Shown here: positions 7,424-16,003 of the stretch, one piece after another
Layout of the letters: every line of letters starts with the position of its first letter
Position numbering within the stretch: the stretch's first letter is position 1
Program-made: the position numbers and the translations under genes
Source of the DNA: Devosia indica
GTDB taxonomy: Bacteria > Pseudomonadota > Alphaproteobacteria > Rhizobiales > Devosiaceae
Assembly (NCBI RefSeq): GCF_003056405.1
Contig: NZ_PYVZ01000019.1
Coordinates: forward strand, 34,570 to 98,569
Direction: 5' to 3'
Length of the DNA: 64,000 nt
The notes under the pieces: generated by a model
Told to the model about the DNA's origin: nothing
Database searches by the model: none
What the model saw: only the letters and a program-made list of their open reading frames with translations

Positions 7424-8539
7424 TTACTGGCTGGCCGGCACTTCGGTCGGGGTTGCCCCTTCGACCGCTGGCGGGTTCTCCTCAGCCGGAGGCGGGGCCT
7501 CGGTACCAACGGTCGGCTGCAGTTCCGAACCATCGTCCAGGGTCATGGTCGGCGCGACGGTCTCCTCGATGCCCAGGCCATCCAGTGCCGGCTCGTCTGA
7601 GCTGGTGCTGGGCTGAGGCGCCGATTGCTGCGGCAGCGGCGTGGCAAACGAGGTGCTGGCCGCCGGGATTTCGCCGTCCGAACCGAAGTAGCGGAAGAAG
7701 GCACTGTCAGGCGAGAGGACCATGGTCGTGCCGGTATTGCCCAGCGCGGTCCGGTAGGATTCCATCGAGCGATAGAACTCGAAGAATTCCGCGTCCTGCC
7801 CATAAGCCGAGGCAAAGATGCGGCTCCGTTCGGCGTCGCCTGTACCACGGATGATTTCGGCATCGCGTGTCGCAGCAGCGACGATTTCCACGGCCTGACG
7901 TTCGGCAATGGCGCGCAGGCTCTGCGCCTGTTCCTGACCACGGGCACGCAGCAGCGCAGCCTCGGCCAGACGTTCGGCACGCATACGCTCATAGGTCCGT
8001 TCGGACACTTCATCGGCAAGATCGGTCCGCAGGATGCGCACATCGACGATCTCGATGCCAAGCTCGGCCATTTCCGGACGGATCAGGTCGCGCGCTTCGT
8101 CCATCATCTGCGGGCGCTGCTCGGAGAGAGCCGCGTTGAACTCACGCAGACCATAGACCTGACGCAGGGCAGCGTCGAAACGCGTGGCGATACGATCCTG
8201 CGCGACCGACAACTGGCCCAGGGCCCGCTGGCGGAACAGCACCGGATCGACGATCTTGTAGGTCAGGAAGGCGTCCACCTCGTAGAAGGCACCGCCCGAG
8301 ACCTGCACGGTCATGTCGGCGATATCCTGGCGCAGCAGACGATCTTCGATGATCTGCACGCTGTCCACGATATCGGTCGGGATCTTGAAATAGAGACCCG
8401 GCTCGGTGCGGACATCGGTGATCTGGCCGAAGCGCAGAACGATGGCCTGCTCACGCTCATTGACCACATAGATCGAGGAGAACAGCACATAAAGCGCCGC
8501 CACCAGGACGGCGCCAATGATAAAGAGACGATTGCTCAT
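7424..8539 (-). CDS. hflC: Protease modulator HflC
   Basis: A 371-residue SPFH/band-7 protein with one N-terminal membrane helix (residues about 5-25) and a periplasmic PHB domain, including V-V-N-E-R-E-Q-A-I-V-L-R-F-G and the G-L-Y-F-K-I-P motif. With HflK it forms the cage around FtsH and modulates membrane-protein degradation. Unusually, the last 85 residues or so (from about 285) form a Pro/Ala/Glu/Ser-rich low-complexity tail absent from the roughly 300-residue enterobacterial protein. It starts three bases after the hflK stop, so the two are co-expressed and probably translationally coupled. Confidence 0.95.
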   Translation of the reverse strand: MSNRLFIIGAVLVAALYVLFSSIYVVNEREQAIVLRFGQITDVRTEPGLYFKIPTDIVDSVQIIEDRLLRQDIADMTVQVSGGAFYEVDAFLTYKIVDPVLFRQRALGQLSVAQDRIATRFDAALRQVYGLREFNAALSEQRPQMMDEARDLIRPEMAELGIEIVDVRILRTDLADEVSERTYERMRAERLAEAALLRARGQEQAQSLRAIAERQAVEIVAAATRDAEIIRGTGDAERSRIFASAYGQDAEFFEFYRSMESYRTALGNTGTTMVLSPDSAFFRYFGSDGEIPAASTSFATPLPQQSAPQPSTSSDEPALDGLGIEETVAPTMTLDDGSELQPTVGTEAPPPAEENPPAVEGATPTEVPASQ

Positions 8540-8542
8540 GGC

Positions 8543-9643
8543 TTACTCCCCCGAACCGGTGTTTGCATTGGTGCGGGAGCGCAGCTCAGGCAGCGGCAGA
8601 TAGGGCACGACGCCCGAACCACCGGCACCGTTCTCGACCAGCACCTTCTCGGAGGCGCCCAGCACCTGTTCCATGGTTTCCAGGAACAGACGTTTGCGGG
8701 TCACTTCGGGTGCGTTGACGTATTCGGCATAGACCGCGTTGAAGCGCTCGGCTTCACCGGTTGCTTCCTGCACGACGCGGTTCGAGTAAGCCGCAGCTTC
8801 TTCGCGCAGCGCTGCGGCCTGACCGCGGGCGTCACCCAGAAGGGTGTTGGCATAGGAGCGGGCTTCTTCCTGCAAACGGTCTTCGTCCTGCTCGGCACGC
8901 TGCACTTCGTTGAAGGCGTCGGCCACTTCAGCAGGCGGCGCGGCATTCTCGATCGAGATCTGCTGCACCGAAACGCCCATGCCGTAGGAATCGAGAATAT
9001 CCTGGGTGATCTGCTGCACCTCGATGGCGATCCCGGCGCGGTCGTCACGGAAAATATCCTGTGCCGGACGGCGGCCAACGATTTCGCGCATCGCGCTTTC
9101 CGCAGCGTTGCGCACCATTTCCTCGGGGTCACGGACATTGATCACATAGTCGACCGGATTGCCCACCGACCAAAGCACGGCAAAACGCACGTCGACGATG
9201 TTCTGATCGCCCGAAAGCATCAGCCCGTCATCGGCATTGCCGCGCGAACCCGACCCTGTCGCGGTGCCGATCGTGGTTTGGTTTTGCGAGGTGTTCACCT
9301 TCTCCACCGTTTCAATCGGCCAGAGATGGAAATGCAGACCCGCAGTCGACAATTCCTGCTTGGGCGCACCCAGGCGGAATTCAACGCCGACTTCGGCTTC
9401 CTCGACAGTGTAGACCGAATTGACCACCCAGAAGGCGCCCAAGAGCAGGACACCACCGACCAGCAACCAGCGGCCACCCGGCAATCCGCCGCCAAACTGA
9501 GCGCGTCCGCGGTTCAGAATGTCTTCGAGATTGGGAGTATTGTTACCCGGACGGCGTGGCCCGCCCCCGCCTCCCCCAGGCGCCTGGCCCCACGGTCCGC
9601 CACTATTGCGGCCGCCTCCGCCACCATTATTCTCCCAAGGCAT
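8543..9643 (-). CDS. hflK: FtsH protease activity modulator HflK
   Basis: A 366-residue partner of HflC. The N-terminal cytoplasmic region is glycine-rich (runs of G with P-W and R-R-P-G), followed by a membrane helix at about residues 57-77 and an SPFH domain with E-A-E-V-G-V-E-F-R-L-G. A helical stretch rich in Ala/Glu/Arg (about 240-310) corresponds to the coiled-coil wall of the HflKC cage. It comes 63 bases after folA; the order folA-hflK-hflC is conserved in Rhizobiales. Confidence 0.95.
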   Translation of the reverse strand: MPWENNGGGGGRNSGGPWGQAPGGGGGGPRRPGNNTPNLEDILNRGRAQFGGGLPGGRWLLVGGVLLLGAFWVVNSVYTVEEAEVGVEFRLGAPKQELSTAGLHFHLWPIETVEKVNTSQNQTTIGTATGSGSRGNADDGLMLSGDQNIVDVRFAVLWSVGNPVDYVINVRDPEEMVRNAAESAMREIVGRRPAQDIFRDDRAGIAIEVQQITQDILDSYGMGVSVQQISIENAAPPAEVADAFNEVQRAEQDEDRLQEEARSYANTLLGDARGQAAALREEAAAYSNRVVQEATGEAERFNAVYAEYVNAPEVTRKRLFLETMEQVLGASEKVLVENGAGGSGVVPYLPLPELRSRTNANTGSGE

Positions 9644-9706
9644 CGCATTCCTTTCGGTGTCTTCGAGAAATCATTGCTGCCATATATAGGCAAGGAGCCC
9701 GCCCGA

Positions 9707-10231
9707 TCAATGCGCGGCCCCGTGAATGCGTTCGTAAACCCTTATCGCATAGGTGGCCGGATCGCGCTCGGACCGGGGCATGTCCGGCTCATCGACAACA
9801 CGCCATTCGCCCGGATCAATGGGCGGAAAATGCACATCCCCGTCCGGCGCGAGATCGACATGGCTGATATAGAGCCGGTCCGCCAGCGGCATGGCCTGCG
9901 CGTATATGTCGCCGCCACCAATCACCATGATTTCATTCTGGTCGCTGGCCTCGGCAAGCCGCCGTGCGGCGGCCAGGGCCTCTTGCAGGCTGTGGCGCAC
10001 CAGAACGCCCTCGGGGCGATAATCATGTTGCCGCGTCACCACGATATGCGGACGCCCAGGCAGTGGCTTGGGAAATGTCTCGAACTGCTTGCGGCCCATG
10101 ACCATGGGCTTACCCATCGTGGTCTGCTTGAACCAGGCAAAGTCCGACGGAATGCGCCATGGCATGGACTGGCTCGCGCCAATCACATTGTTGCGCGCCA
10201 CCGCCGCGATCAGGGAAATGAGAACGCTCAT
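9707..10231 (-). CDS. folA: Dihydrofolate reductase
   Basis: A 174-residue enzyme that reduces dihydrofolate to tetrahydrofolate with NADPH. The sequence shows the N-N-V-I-G loop, M-P-W-R-I-P-S-D with the catalytic acid D30, M-G-R-K-Q-F-E-T-F and the V-I-G-G-G-D-I-Y dinucleotide-binding motif. The ATG at 10231 overlaps the stop of the upstream GNAT gene (ATGA), implying coupled translation. thyA lies 2 kb upstream on the same strand, so the folate/dTMP pair is kept together with three extra genes between them. Confidence 0.96.
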   Translation of the reverse strand: MSVLISLIAAVARNNVIGASQSMPWRIPSDFAWFKQTTMGKPMVMGRKQFETFPKPLPGRPHIVVTRQHDYRPEGVLVRHSLQEALAAARRLAEASDQNEIMVIGGGDIYAQAMPLADRLYISHVDLAPDGDVHFPPIDPGEWRVVDEPDMPRSERDPATYAIRVYERIHGAAH

Positions 10232-10710
10232 AGCTGACCCAGCCGCTGCAGCGCGTCCCCATCCACCCGCACCTTGGTCCACTCGTCCTGCAAGACGCCC
10301 CCCTGGCTCTTGTAGAATGCAACCGAGGGCTCATTCCAGTCGAGCACCCACCACTCGAACCGCCCCAGCTCCTCTTTGACGCAGCGTTGCGCGAGGTGAA
10401 CCAGCAAGGCCTTGCCGATCCCCTTCCCGCGCAGCTCCGGATCGACGTAAAGATCCTCAAGCCAGATGCCGTGCCGGCCCTGAAAGGTCGAATAGGTGTA
10501 GAACCAGAGCGCAAAGCCAACCGGCTTGCCCTCCCATTCGGCGATCTCGCAGAACACCTTGGGGGCAGCCCCGAACAGATCGCGCGCAAGATCGGCCTCG
10601 CTGGCCTGCACTTCGTGTTCGAGCTTCTCATAGACGGCCAGCGCGCGGATGAAGGCGACGATCTGGCCTGCATCCGCCGGGACGGCGGGGCGAAGAGTGA
10701 GCTTGGTCAA
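10228..10710 (-). CDS. GNAT family N-acetyltransferase (SSAT-like)
   Basis: A 160-residue Gcn5-related acetyltransferase. The acetyl-CoA binding motif A reads R-G-K-G-I-G at about residues 93-98, preceded by L-E-D-L-Y-V-D-P. The opening R-P-A-V-P-A-D-A and the L-A-V-Y-E-K-L-E segment resemble the spermidine/spermine or thialysine acetyltransferase (SAT1/SAT2) branch, so a polyamine or small amine is a reasonable guess. It overlaps folA by four bases, so the two are translated together. No functional link to folate metabolism is evident. Confidence 0.88.
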   Translation of the reverse strand: MTKLTLRPAVPADAGQIVAFIRALAVYEKLEHEVQASEADLARDLFGAAPKVFCEIAEWEGKPVGFALWFYTYSTFQGRHGIWLEDLYVDPELRGKGIGKALLVHLAQRCVKEELGRFEWWVLDWNEPSVAFYKSQGGVLQDEWTKVRVDGDALQRLGQL

Positions 10711-10803
10711 ATCCTTGATAACACGCCCCGCGAGGCGGGGGCCTCCATTGATTGCAATTGCGGCGTCATCCGCTGACGCGGAGAGGGCCTGGCGATGTCG
10801 GCG

Positions 10804-11811
10804 CTATGGCGCCTCATAGCGTTCCAGGATGAGGATATTGAGCTCTTCACGCGGCCAGTAGTTTTCCTTGACCATTTCGAAGGTCGTGGGCCCGATCTTG
10901 GTCACGCCCTCACCGCAGAATGAGACGAGATTGTCGGTACTGCCCTTGTCGATGACGAGCCGGAAATTTTCGATGCCGCCACCGGCCCAATTGCCGCCGG
11001 TCGTCAGGATGTAGGAAATCCAGCTTTCGGTGAACGGCGCCCCCCAGGGTTCGTTCGGATCAGGCAGTGTCTTGCGCACCGCCGTGACGAAATTCTCGTC
11101 GGTACAATATTTGCGCCGATATTCGGCTGCAGGATCATACCCATCCTCATAGGGTTCAGACAGAAACGACACCCCGGTCGTTCCGCCCACGCTGGGCGTA
11201 TAGCGGTGCTCAACACTAACCGTTTCGCCTGCCGGGAAGGTCGCCTCCCAGGTATAGGTCGCACGATAGGTCCAGGCCGGCCAGTGGTGGGTTTCCCAAC
11301 CTTCTCCCGCATCGTATTCATCTGGCATGGCCAGGCCCAGATGCAGGAGCTCGGCAAGCGCCGCTTCATCCAGACCATCGACCGCATCAATCGCCTCCTG
11401 GCTGATCGGCACCAGCGGAATATCGAGCTTTGCCAGCAGCTTGGTCCGGTCGACTCCGGCCGCATAGGCATATTCGTGCAGTTCTGCCTCGACCGGCTCG
11501 CCCTCGAACCTCGTCTCGAACCCGAACAGATTGTCACTCGCCCCCATCGGATAGGCCACGGGCGAGAAATGATCCGGCACGATGTCGGGCATCGGAAAGG
11601 CCACCAGCAAATGGTGGTCCTGGTCGCTGTCATTGCGGAACCGATAGACGACGCGGATCTCTTCGCGCGAGATGAACAGCTCCTCGCTTTCCATGGCGAT
11701 TTCGCCATGCGCGACAAATTCCAGCCCACCCGTCGTCAGAACCACCGCCGTATCATTGCCAAATGCCGGCAGAGCCATCAGCACCAGAAACGCTGCGGAA
11801 CATATCCTCAT
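10804..11811 (-). CDS. DUF4424 family secreted protein
   Basis: A 335-residue protein with a signal peptide (MRICSAAFLVLMALPAFG, cleavage before N-D-T-A). The mature start, G-G-L-E-F with I-A-M-E-S-E-E-L-F-I-S, and the V-A-F-P-M-P-D-I motif match DUF4424, a family of exported proteins of unknown function with an immunoglobulin-like all-beta look. The ATG at 11811 is chosen because AGAAGGGG precedes it; a GTG one codon earlier also exists. The two halves are separated by an acidic helical stretch (about 120-165). The 93-base gap to the next gene downstream holds only a small GC hairpin without a T-run. Confidence 0.75.
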   Translation of the reverse strand: MRICSAAFLVLMALPAFGNDTAVVLTTGGLEFVAHGEIAMESEELFISREEIRVVYRFRNDSDQDHHLLVAFPMPDIVPDHFSPVAYPMGASDNLFGFETRFEGEPVEAELHEYAYAAGVDRTKLLAKLDIPLVPISQEAIDAVDGLDEAALAELLHLGLAMPDEYDAGEGWETHHWPAWTYRATYTWEATFPAGETVSVEHRYTPSVGGTTGVSFLSEPYEDGYDPAAEYRRKYCTDENFVTAVRKTLPDPNEPWGAPFTESWISYILTTGGNWAGGGIENFRLVIDKGSTDNLVSFCGEGVTKIGPTTFEMVKENYWPREELNILILERYEAP

Positions 11812-11869
11812 CACGGCCCCTTCTCCTCTACGCCAGCATTCCTAGCATGCCGCGCCCGGCCGGACACGG

Positions 11870-12196
11870 TCAAATCTCGGGAGCATGGCCTAGATATTTG
11901 AACCACTTACGCTCCAGCGCCGCATCGAGGTCGATACCATTGTTGCGGGCAAACAGCAGCAGCATGGCAAGGACGTCCGCCGCCTCATCCTCCAGCGCCG
12001 TCCGCACGGCCGCCGCGTCGGCGCCCTTCATCCGCCCGCGCCCGGTCCCGCGCAGATATTCCGCGACGAGCTCGCCCAGCTCTTCCTGCACCTTGAGCAG
12101 ATACCAGTCATCGTCGCAGGCAATGTCATTGCGCAACGCATAGGTGTCGGACACTTCCGAGACCAGCGCGGTGAGGTCTTCCAGCGACCGGCTCAT
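11870..12196 (-). CDS. MazG-like nucleotide pyrophosphohydrolase
   Basis: A 108-residue all-alpha NTP pyrophosphatase fold. The metal-binding pattern E-E-L-G-E (about residues 38-42) followed by L-E-D-E-A-A-D (about 67-73) is the ExxE/ExxD arrangement of MazG and related house-cleaning enzymes, which hydrolyse non-canonical or excess NTPs. It overlaps the thyA stop by four bases (ATGA), so the pair is probably co-translated. A role in clearing dUTP-like or damaged nucleotides beside thymidylate synthase would make sense but is inference. Confidence 0.82.
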   Translation of the reverse strand: MSRSLEDLTALVSEVSDTYALRNDIACDDDWYLLKVQEELGELVAEYLRGTGRGRMKGADAAAVRTALEDEAADVLAMLLLFARNNGIDLDAALERKWFKYLGHAPEI

Positions 12197-12987
12197 ACCG
12201 CGATCGGTGCGGCAATGCGCGGATGCGGATCATAGCCTTCAAAGGCAAAGTCTTCGAAGACAAAGTCTTCCAGCCGTTTGCGTTCGGGGTTCATCACCAG
12301 TTTCGGCAAGGGCCGCGGTTCGCGCGAAAGCTGCAAGCGCGCCTGCTCGAAGTGATTGCTGTACAGATGCGCATCCCCCAGCGTGTGCACGAAATCGCCC
12401 GCATCAAGGTCGCACACCTGCGCCACCATGTGGGTCAGCAAGGCATAGGACGCGATGTTGAACGGCACGCCCAGAAAGCTGTCGGCCGAGCGCTGATAGA
12501 GCTGGCAGCTCAGCCTGCCATTGGCGACGTAGAACTGAAACAGCGCGTGACATGGCGGCAGCGCCATATTGTCGACCTCGGCGGGGTTCCAGGCCGAAAC
12601 GATGTGCCGGCGGCTATCGGGCTTGCTGCGGATCTGGTCCACCACGGCCTGCAACTGGTCGATCTTGCGTCCATCCGGTGCCGGCCAGCTCCGCCATTGC
12701 GAGCCATAGACAGGACCCAGATCGCCATTTTCGTCGGCCCACTCGTCCCAGATGCTGACGCCGCGCTCCTGCAGCCAGCGCACATTGGTTTCACCACGAA
12801 TGAACCAGAGCAGTTCATAAATGATCGATTTGAGATGCAGCTTCTTGGTCGTGACCAGCGGAAAACCCTTCGAAAGGTCAAACCGCATCTGATAGCCGAA
12901 CAGGCTGCGTGTACCGGTGCCGGTCCGGTCCGATTTGTCGGTGCCGTTTTCGAGAATGTCGGAAAGAAGCTGAAGATAGGACTGCAT
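12193..12987 (-). CDS. thyA: Thymidylate synthase
   Basis: A 264-residue enzyme, the same length as E. coli ThyA. It methylates dUMP to dTMP using methylene-tetrahydrofolate and releases dihydrofolate, which FolA recycles. The catalytic cysteine is C146 in L-P-P-C-H. Other conserved elements are R-T-G-T-G-T near residue 22, R-R-H-I-V-S-A-W-N at 126-134 and the H-L-Y-S-N-H dUMP-binding motif near the C-terminus. It is the first gene of a leftward run thyA-mazG-like-DUF4424-GNAT-folA-hflK-hflC. Confidence 0.97.
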   Translation of the reverse strand: MQSYLQLLSDILENGTDKSDRTGTGTRSLFGYQMRFDLSKGFPLVTTKKLHLKSIIYELLWFIRGETNVRWLQERGVSIWDEWADENGDLGPVYGSQWRSWPAPDGRKIDQLQAVVDQIRSKPDSRRHIVSAWNPAEVDNMALPPCHALFQFYVANGRLSCQLYQRSADSFLGVPFNIASYALLTHMVAQVCDLDAGDFVHTLGDAHLYSNHFEQARLQLSREPRPLPKLVMNPERKRLEDFVFEDFAFEGYDPHPRIAAPIAV

Positions 12988-13105
12988 AGCTGAATTCTAA
13001 GGCGATTCGCCTTCATCGGCCCGTCGGGATTTACGCGTTTTCAACTGACACGCCCTGCGCAACGGTGCTGTTACATCAAAGCCGCAGGAGGCACGAGGTG
13101 ACATT

Positions 13106-13387
13106 ATGGGCCGACCCAAGACCGATCTCGACCACAATATTCTCGGCTCGCCAATTCCCGGCAAGCTGATCCGCCCGATCCAACCCATGCCCGATTTCGT
13201 GCGTATGGCCCTGATCGAACGCGGCCTCATGGCGCTTTATGAGGCCCGCCCGGCCTATCAGCGCAATGATTATCTGATGTGGATCAACAACGCCAAGCGC
13301 GAGGAAACCCGCCGCAAGCGCCTGGGCCAGATGCTCGAAGAACTGAAGACAGGCGGCATCTATATGAAGATGAAGTGGAACGGCTAG
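13106..13387 (+). CDS. YdeI/OmpD-associated (OmdA) domain small protein
   Basis: A 93-residue protein. Its second half (R-N-D-Y-L-M-W-I-N-N-A-K, then E-E-T-R-R-K-R-L, then L-K-T-G-G) matches the C-terminal OmdA domain of the bacteriocin-protection/YdeI family (PF13376). The usual N-terminal domain of those roughly 190-residue proteins is missing, so this is either a short family member or an old fragment. The reading frame is intact and starts ATGGGCCGACC after a GGAGG-like site (gcaggaggcacgag). It converges on the cysteine-cluster gene with a two-base gap. Function unknown. Confidence 0.7.
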   Translation: MGRPKTDLDHNILGSPIPGKLIRPIQPMPDFVRMALIERGLMALYEARPAYQRNDYLMWINNAKREETRRKRLGQMLEELKTGGIYMKMKWNG

Positions 13388-13388
13388 G

Positions 13389-13940
13389 TCAGCCCAGCGC
13401 GCTGCGTAGCACCGTCTCGTCGGACTCCCAGACATGGGTCTTGTCGATATGCGCCAGGGACCAGGCAAAAATAGTCTGCATCTCCCGCAGATCGCGCTTT
13501 GCGACGGCCTCTTCGAGCAGTTCGTTCATGCGCATCTTGGCCGGCAGGTGCCCTGGCGGCCCCAGCCGCTCGAACTCGACGCCAAACCCTTCTTCCACCC
13601 AGCCACCGACCATCCCGGCAAATTCTTCGGACACGAGGAAAGCACCCAGTTCCAGAATGAGCAGCGTGACCGTGTCATTGTCGAACCTCTCCGACCGGAT
13701 CACCACGCCGCTCTGCTTGGGGTGCCACTCCGGGCCTAGCTCTTCGAGAAAGAACCAGCCACAGAAGAACCCCCGGCAGACATCGGGCCGCTGGTCATAG
13801 ACGGTACACCCCTGCCCCTCGGCACAATGCAAGCACATCGTATTGGCCGGCTTCTGCAAGGTTTCGCTGTGAATCGGAGGGAAGGAACAGCAGGCCGTGC
13901 AGCCATTGCAATCCCTGCCGCTCAACGGCTCCATCGACAT
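13389..13940 (-). CDS. YkgJ-type cysteine-cluster protein
   Basis: A protein of about 183 residues. The N-terminal C-N-G-C-T-A-C-C, then C-L-H-C, G-C-T-V-Y and V-C-R-G-F-F-C form the YkgJ/UPF0153 cysteine cluster (PF03692), proposed to bind zinc or an Fe-S cluster. The remainder is helical and unassigned. The start at 13940 (MSMEPL) is chosen because GGGAG lies nine bases upstream and the cluster begins shortly after; a longer start at 13982 is possible. The family is common in alphaproteobacteria but its role is unknown. Confidence 0.85.
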   Translation of the reverse strand: MSMEPLSGRDCNGCTACCSFPPIHSETLQKPANTMCLHCAEGQGCTVYDQRPDVCRGFFCGWFFLEELGPEWHPKQSGVVIRSERFDNDTVTLLILELGAFLVSEEFAGMVGGWVEEGFGVEFERLGPPGHLPAKMRMNELLEEAVAKRDLREMQTIFAWSLAHIDKTHVWESDETVLRSALG

Positions 13941-14082
13941 CGGTTGAAACTCCCTTGCCGGACCAGCATGACCGCGCACCACACGGTTTGTCCAGCGCCG
14001 TAAAGCGAACCAAAATGAAAGCAGATGAAAGACTTGATCTTTCGCTTTCCCGCTCTACTCTGCCCCGCAAGAGGAGACCGGC

Positions 14083-15345
14083 ATGCGACAGCTTCTGGTG
14101 ATTTTTCTGCTTGCGGTGACAGGAGGCATGACCTTGGCCCAGGACAATCGGATCGACCAGCGGCTGCCAGATGCGCCCGAACTGGCACAACCCGGACCGC
14201 ATACCGTCGGGGTCAGAACGGTCGACCTGCTCTACGCCGACCGGCCCGATGTGCTTACCGGTCCCCAGGCCCGATATGATCGTCCCCTTCGCCTCGAGAT
14301 CTGGTATCCCGCCGAACCGGAGACAGCCAACACCGGCGGCCCCTATCCCAATGTACAGATGGCCAACAGCACCGCGACGGTCACGCTGCATGGTCAGGCC
14401 GTGCGCGATGCCGCGCCCGATCAGGCTGGAGGCCCATTTCCACTGGTCATCATCTCACATGGCTATCCAGGCAATCGCTACTTGCTCAGCCCGTTTGGCG
14501 AGCACCTCGCAAGCCAGGGCTACGTTGTCGCCAGCATCGACCATTTCGAAAGTACCTATGAGAACAAGCTGGGCTTTGCCAGCACTTTGGCGAACCGCTC
14601 GCCCGACCAGCTCTTCGTCCTCGACCGGATCGCGGCGATGTCGGGAGAAGGAGATGGCTTTCTGTCCGGACTGGTAGACGCCGAAAACAGCGCGATCATC
14701 GGCTATTCCATGGGCGGCTACGGCGCTGTCACGAGCGCCGGTGCGGGACTGTCCCAAGCCGCCATGGACTCGGGCATGGCGCCTCCCACCGCGCTCGATG
14801 CCCTCGCGGCCAATTCGGACGCCTATCGGACCGCGCGCGATCCACGCCTGAAGGCGGCCGTCACCATCGCGCCCTGGGGCGCGCAACTTGGCCTTTGGGA
14901 CGAGGCCGGACTGGCCGGCATCGAAATGCCCCTCTTCGTGATCGGCGGCACCCAAGACGAAATTTCCGACTATGCCGGTGGCATTCGCCGCATCTTCGAG
15001 GGTGCCGTCAACGCCGAGCGCTACATGCTCAGCTTCCAGGGCGCTGGACACAACGCGGCGGCCCCCATGCCGCCGCCGGCCGAAGCCCTGCAACAGGGCG
15101 GCCCGGGCAGTCCCTATGAGCACTACGCCGATTTCGTCTGGTCCAATGTGCGGATGAACAATATCACGCAGCACTTCCTGACGGCTTTTCTCGGCCTGAC
15201 CCTCAAGGCAGACGACAGCATGGCAGGCTATCTCGACCTGGCCTCATCGCCCTGGACCGAGCCGGCCGGAGACCGGACCTGGCCCGGCTTTGCTCCGCGC
15301 ACCACCAGGGGCCTGGTCGTCGAGCACCTGCCGCCCGGACGCTGA
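14083..15345 (+). CDS. Secreted alpha/beta-hydrolase (dienelactone hydrolase/PAF-AH-like)
   Basis: A 420-residue exported protein. Residues 1-19 form a signal peptide ending L-A-Q. The oxyanion-loop H-G-Y-P-G-N lies near residue 126 and the nucleophile elbow G-Y-S-M-G-G near 207. A late acidic residue (I-G-G-T-Q-D-E) and a histidine (G-A-G-H-N) complete the expected Ser-Asp-His triad. The R-L-E-I-W-Y-P-A motif before the hydrolase core is typical of the platelet-activating-factor acetylhydrolase-like branch. Substrate unknown; a periplasmic esterase or lipase is likely. A clear GAGGAG site precedes the ATG. It converges on the nuclease gene with a three-base gap. Confidence 0.85.
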   Translation: MRQLLVIFLLAVTGGMTLAQDNRIDQRLPDAPELAQPGPHTVGVRTVDLLYADRPDVLTGPQARYDRPLRLEIWYPAEPETANTGGPYPNVQMANSTATVTLHGQAVRDAAPDQAGGPFPLVIISHGYPGNRYLLSPFGEHLASQGYVVASIDHFESTYENKLGFASTLANRSPDQLFVLDRIAAMSGEGDGFLSGLVDAENSAIIGYSMGGYGAVTSAGAGLSQAAMDSGMAPPTALDALAANSDAYRTARDPRLKAAVTIAPWGAQLGLWDEAGLAGIEMPLFVIGGTQDEISDYAGGIRRIFEGAVNAERYMLSFQGAGHNAAAPMPPPAEALQQGGPGSPYEHYADFVWSNVRMNNITQHFLTAFLGLTLKADDSMAGYLDLASSPWTEPAGDRTWPGFAPRTTRGLVVEHLPPGR

Positions 15346-15348
15346 GCC

Positions 15349-15900
15349 TCAGCACCAGCCCCGTCGATAGCCCTGCCATTCATGAGCCAGCCCCTCGGCC
15401 ACCAATTGCCCACCGAGAGACTGACCATCGCGCATGGCGACCCGCAGCTTGCGGCCATACTGGTCCTCATCGCGTCCGTCCCGCACCAGAGCAAATGGCC
15501 CGGCATTGAGCATTTCCCTCAGGCGTTCAGTCGCGCGCCGGCCAAGGACGGCCTCCTGCGAACACTGTGGCGAGCTGACTTCGGGTGTGTTGATGTCGGC
15601 AATGCGGATCTTGGTGCCATCAAGCCAAAACGTATCTCCGTCCACGACGCAGGTAACACGTACCGAACCCGAACAGAGGCCGAATTGCCCCGAATAGAGC
15701 TGGCCCGCCGCTGGCACAGCACGCTCTTGCGTGCCAAGCAACCAGTCGCTCAGACCGCTCCCATCGAGCATGGTGGTCACACCGCCCCCCACACCCAGGG
15801 CAACAAGCATCAGTGGCAGCAGCGGCAATGTGTCCAACACACCACTGCGCCGCCTGCCCCCGCTGCTGCGTCGGCCAAAGCCTTGTTTCGACGTGTTCAT
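15349..15900 (-). CDS. Membrane-anchored thermonuclease-family (SNase-like) protein
   Basis: A 183-residue protein. It has a basic N-terminus, a membrane segment at about residues 24-43 and a staphylococcal-nuclease domain (PF00565) from about 75: V-V-D-G-D-T-F, I-R-I-A-D-I-N-T-P-E, Q-Y-G-R-K-L-R. The arginine and glutamate of the catalytic site are present. It should face the periplasm and cut nucleic acid with Ca2+. The start at 15900 is chosen because AGAGGG lies six bases upstream; an earlier in-frame start would add 11 residues. Two extra cysteine pairs (C-S-G near 78 and P-Q-C-S-Q) could form disulfides. Confidence 0.87.
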   Translation of the reverse strand: MNTSKQGFGRRSSGGRRRSGVLDTLPLLPLMLVALGVGGGVTTMLDGSGLSDWLLGTQERAVPAAGQLYSGQFGLCSGSVRVTCVVDGDTFWLDGTKIRIADINTPEVSSPQCSQEAVLGRRATERLREMLNAGPFALVRDGRDEDQYGRKLRVAMRDGQSLGGQLVAEGLAHEWQGYRRGWC

Positions 15901-15969
15901 GCCAGCCCTCTTGAGGACCGCGAGCATGATCACGAGATGTTAATCAGTGCTGAACCGAGCCATCCGGAT

Positions 15970-15998
15970 TTGCATCCGCTTGGCGCCTCACCTATATA
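15970..15998 (+). promoter_or_regulatory. Putative promoter of ssrA
   Basis: TTGCAT (15970-15975) and TATATA (15993-15998) have a 17-base spacer. Transcription would begin near 16005, at the predicted 5' end of the permuted tmRNA precursor. Confidence 0.6.
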
Positions 15999-16003
15999 GG
16001 GTG

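Noticed and set aside
7625..10237. An 870-codon plus-strand frame across hflC, hflK and folA
   Set aside because: It runs antisense to three well-supported conserved genes and has an unprotein-like His/Gly/Arg composition.
10711..10803. CCCCGC-GAG-GCGGGG hairpin as a terminator after the DUF4424 gene
   Set aside because: No T-run follows on either strand, so it is left unassigned.
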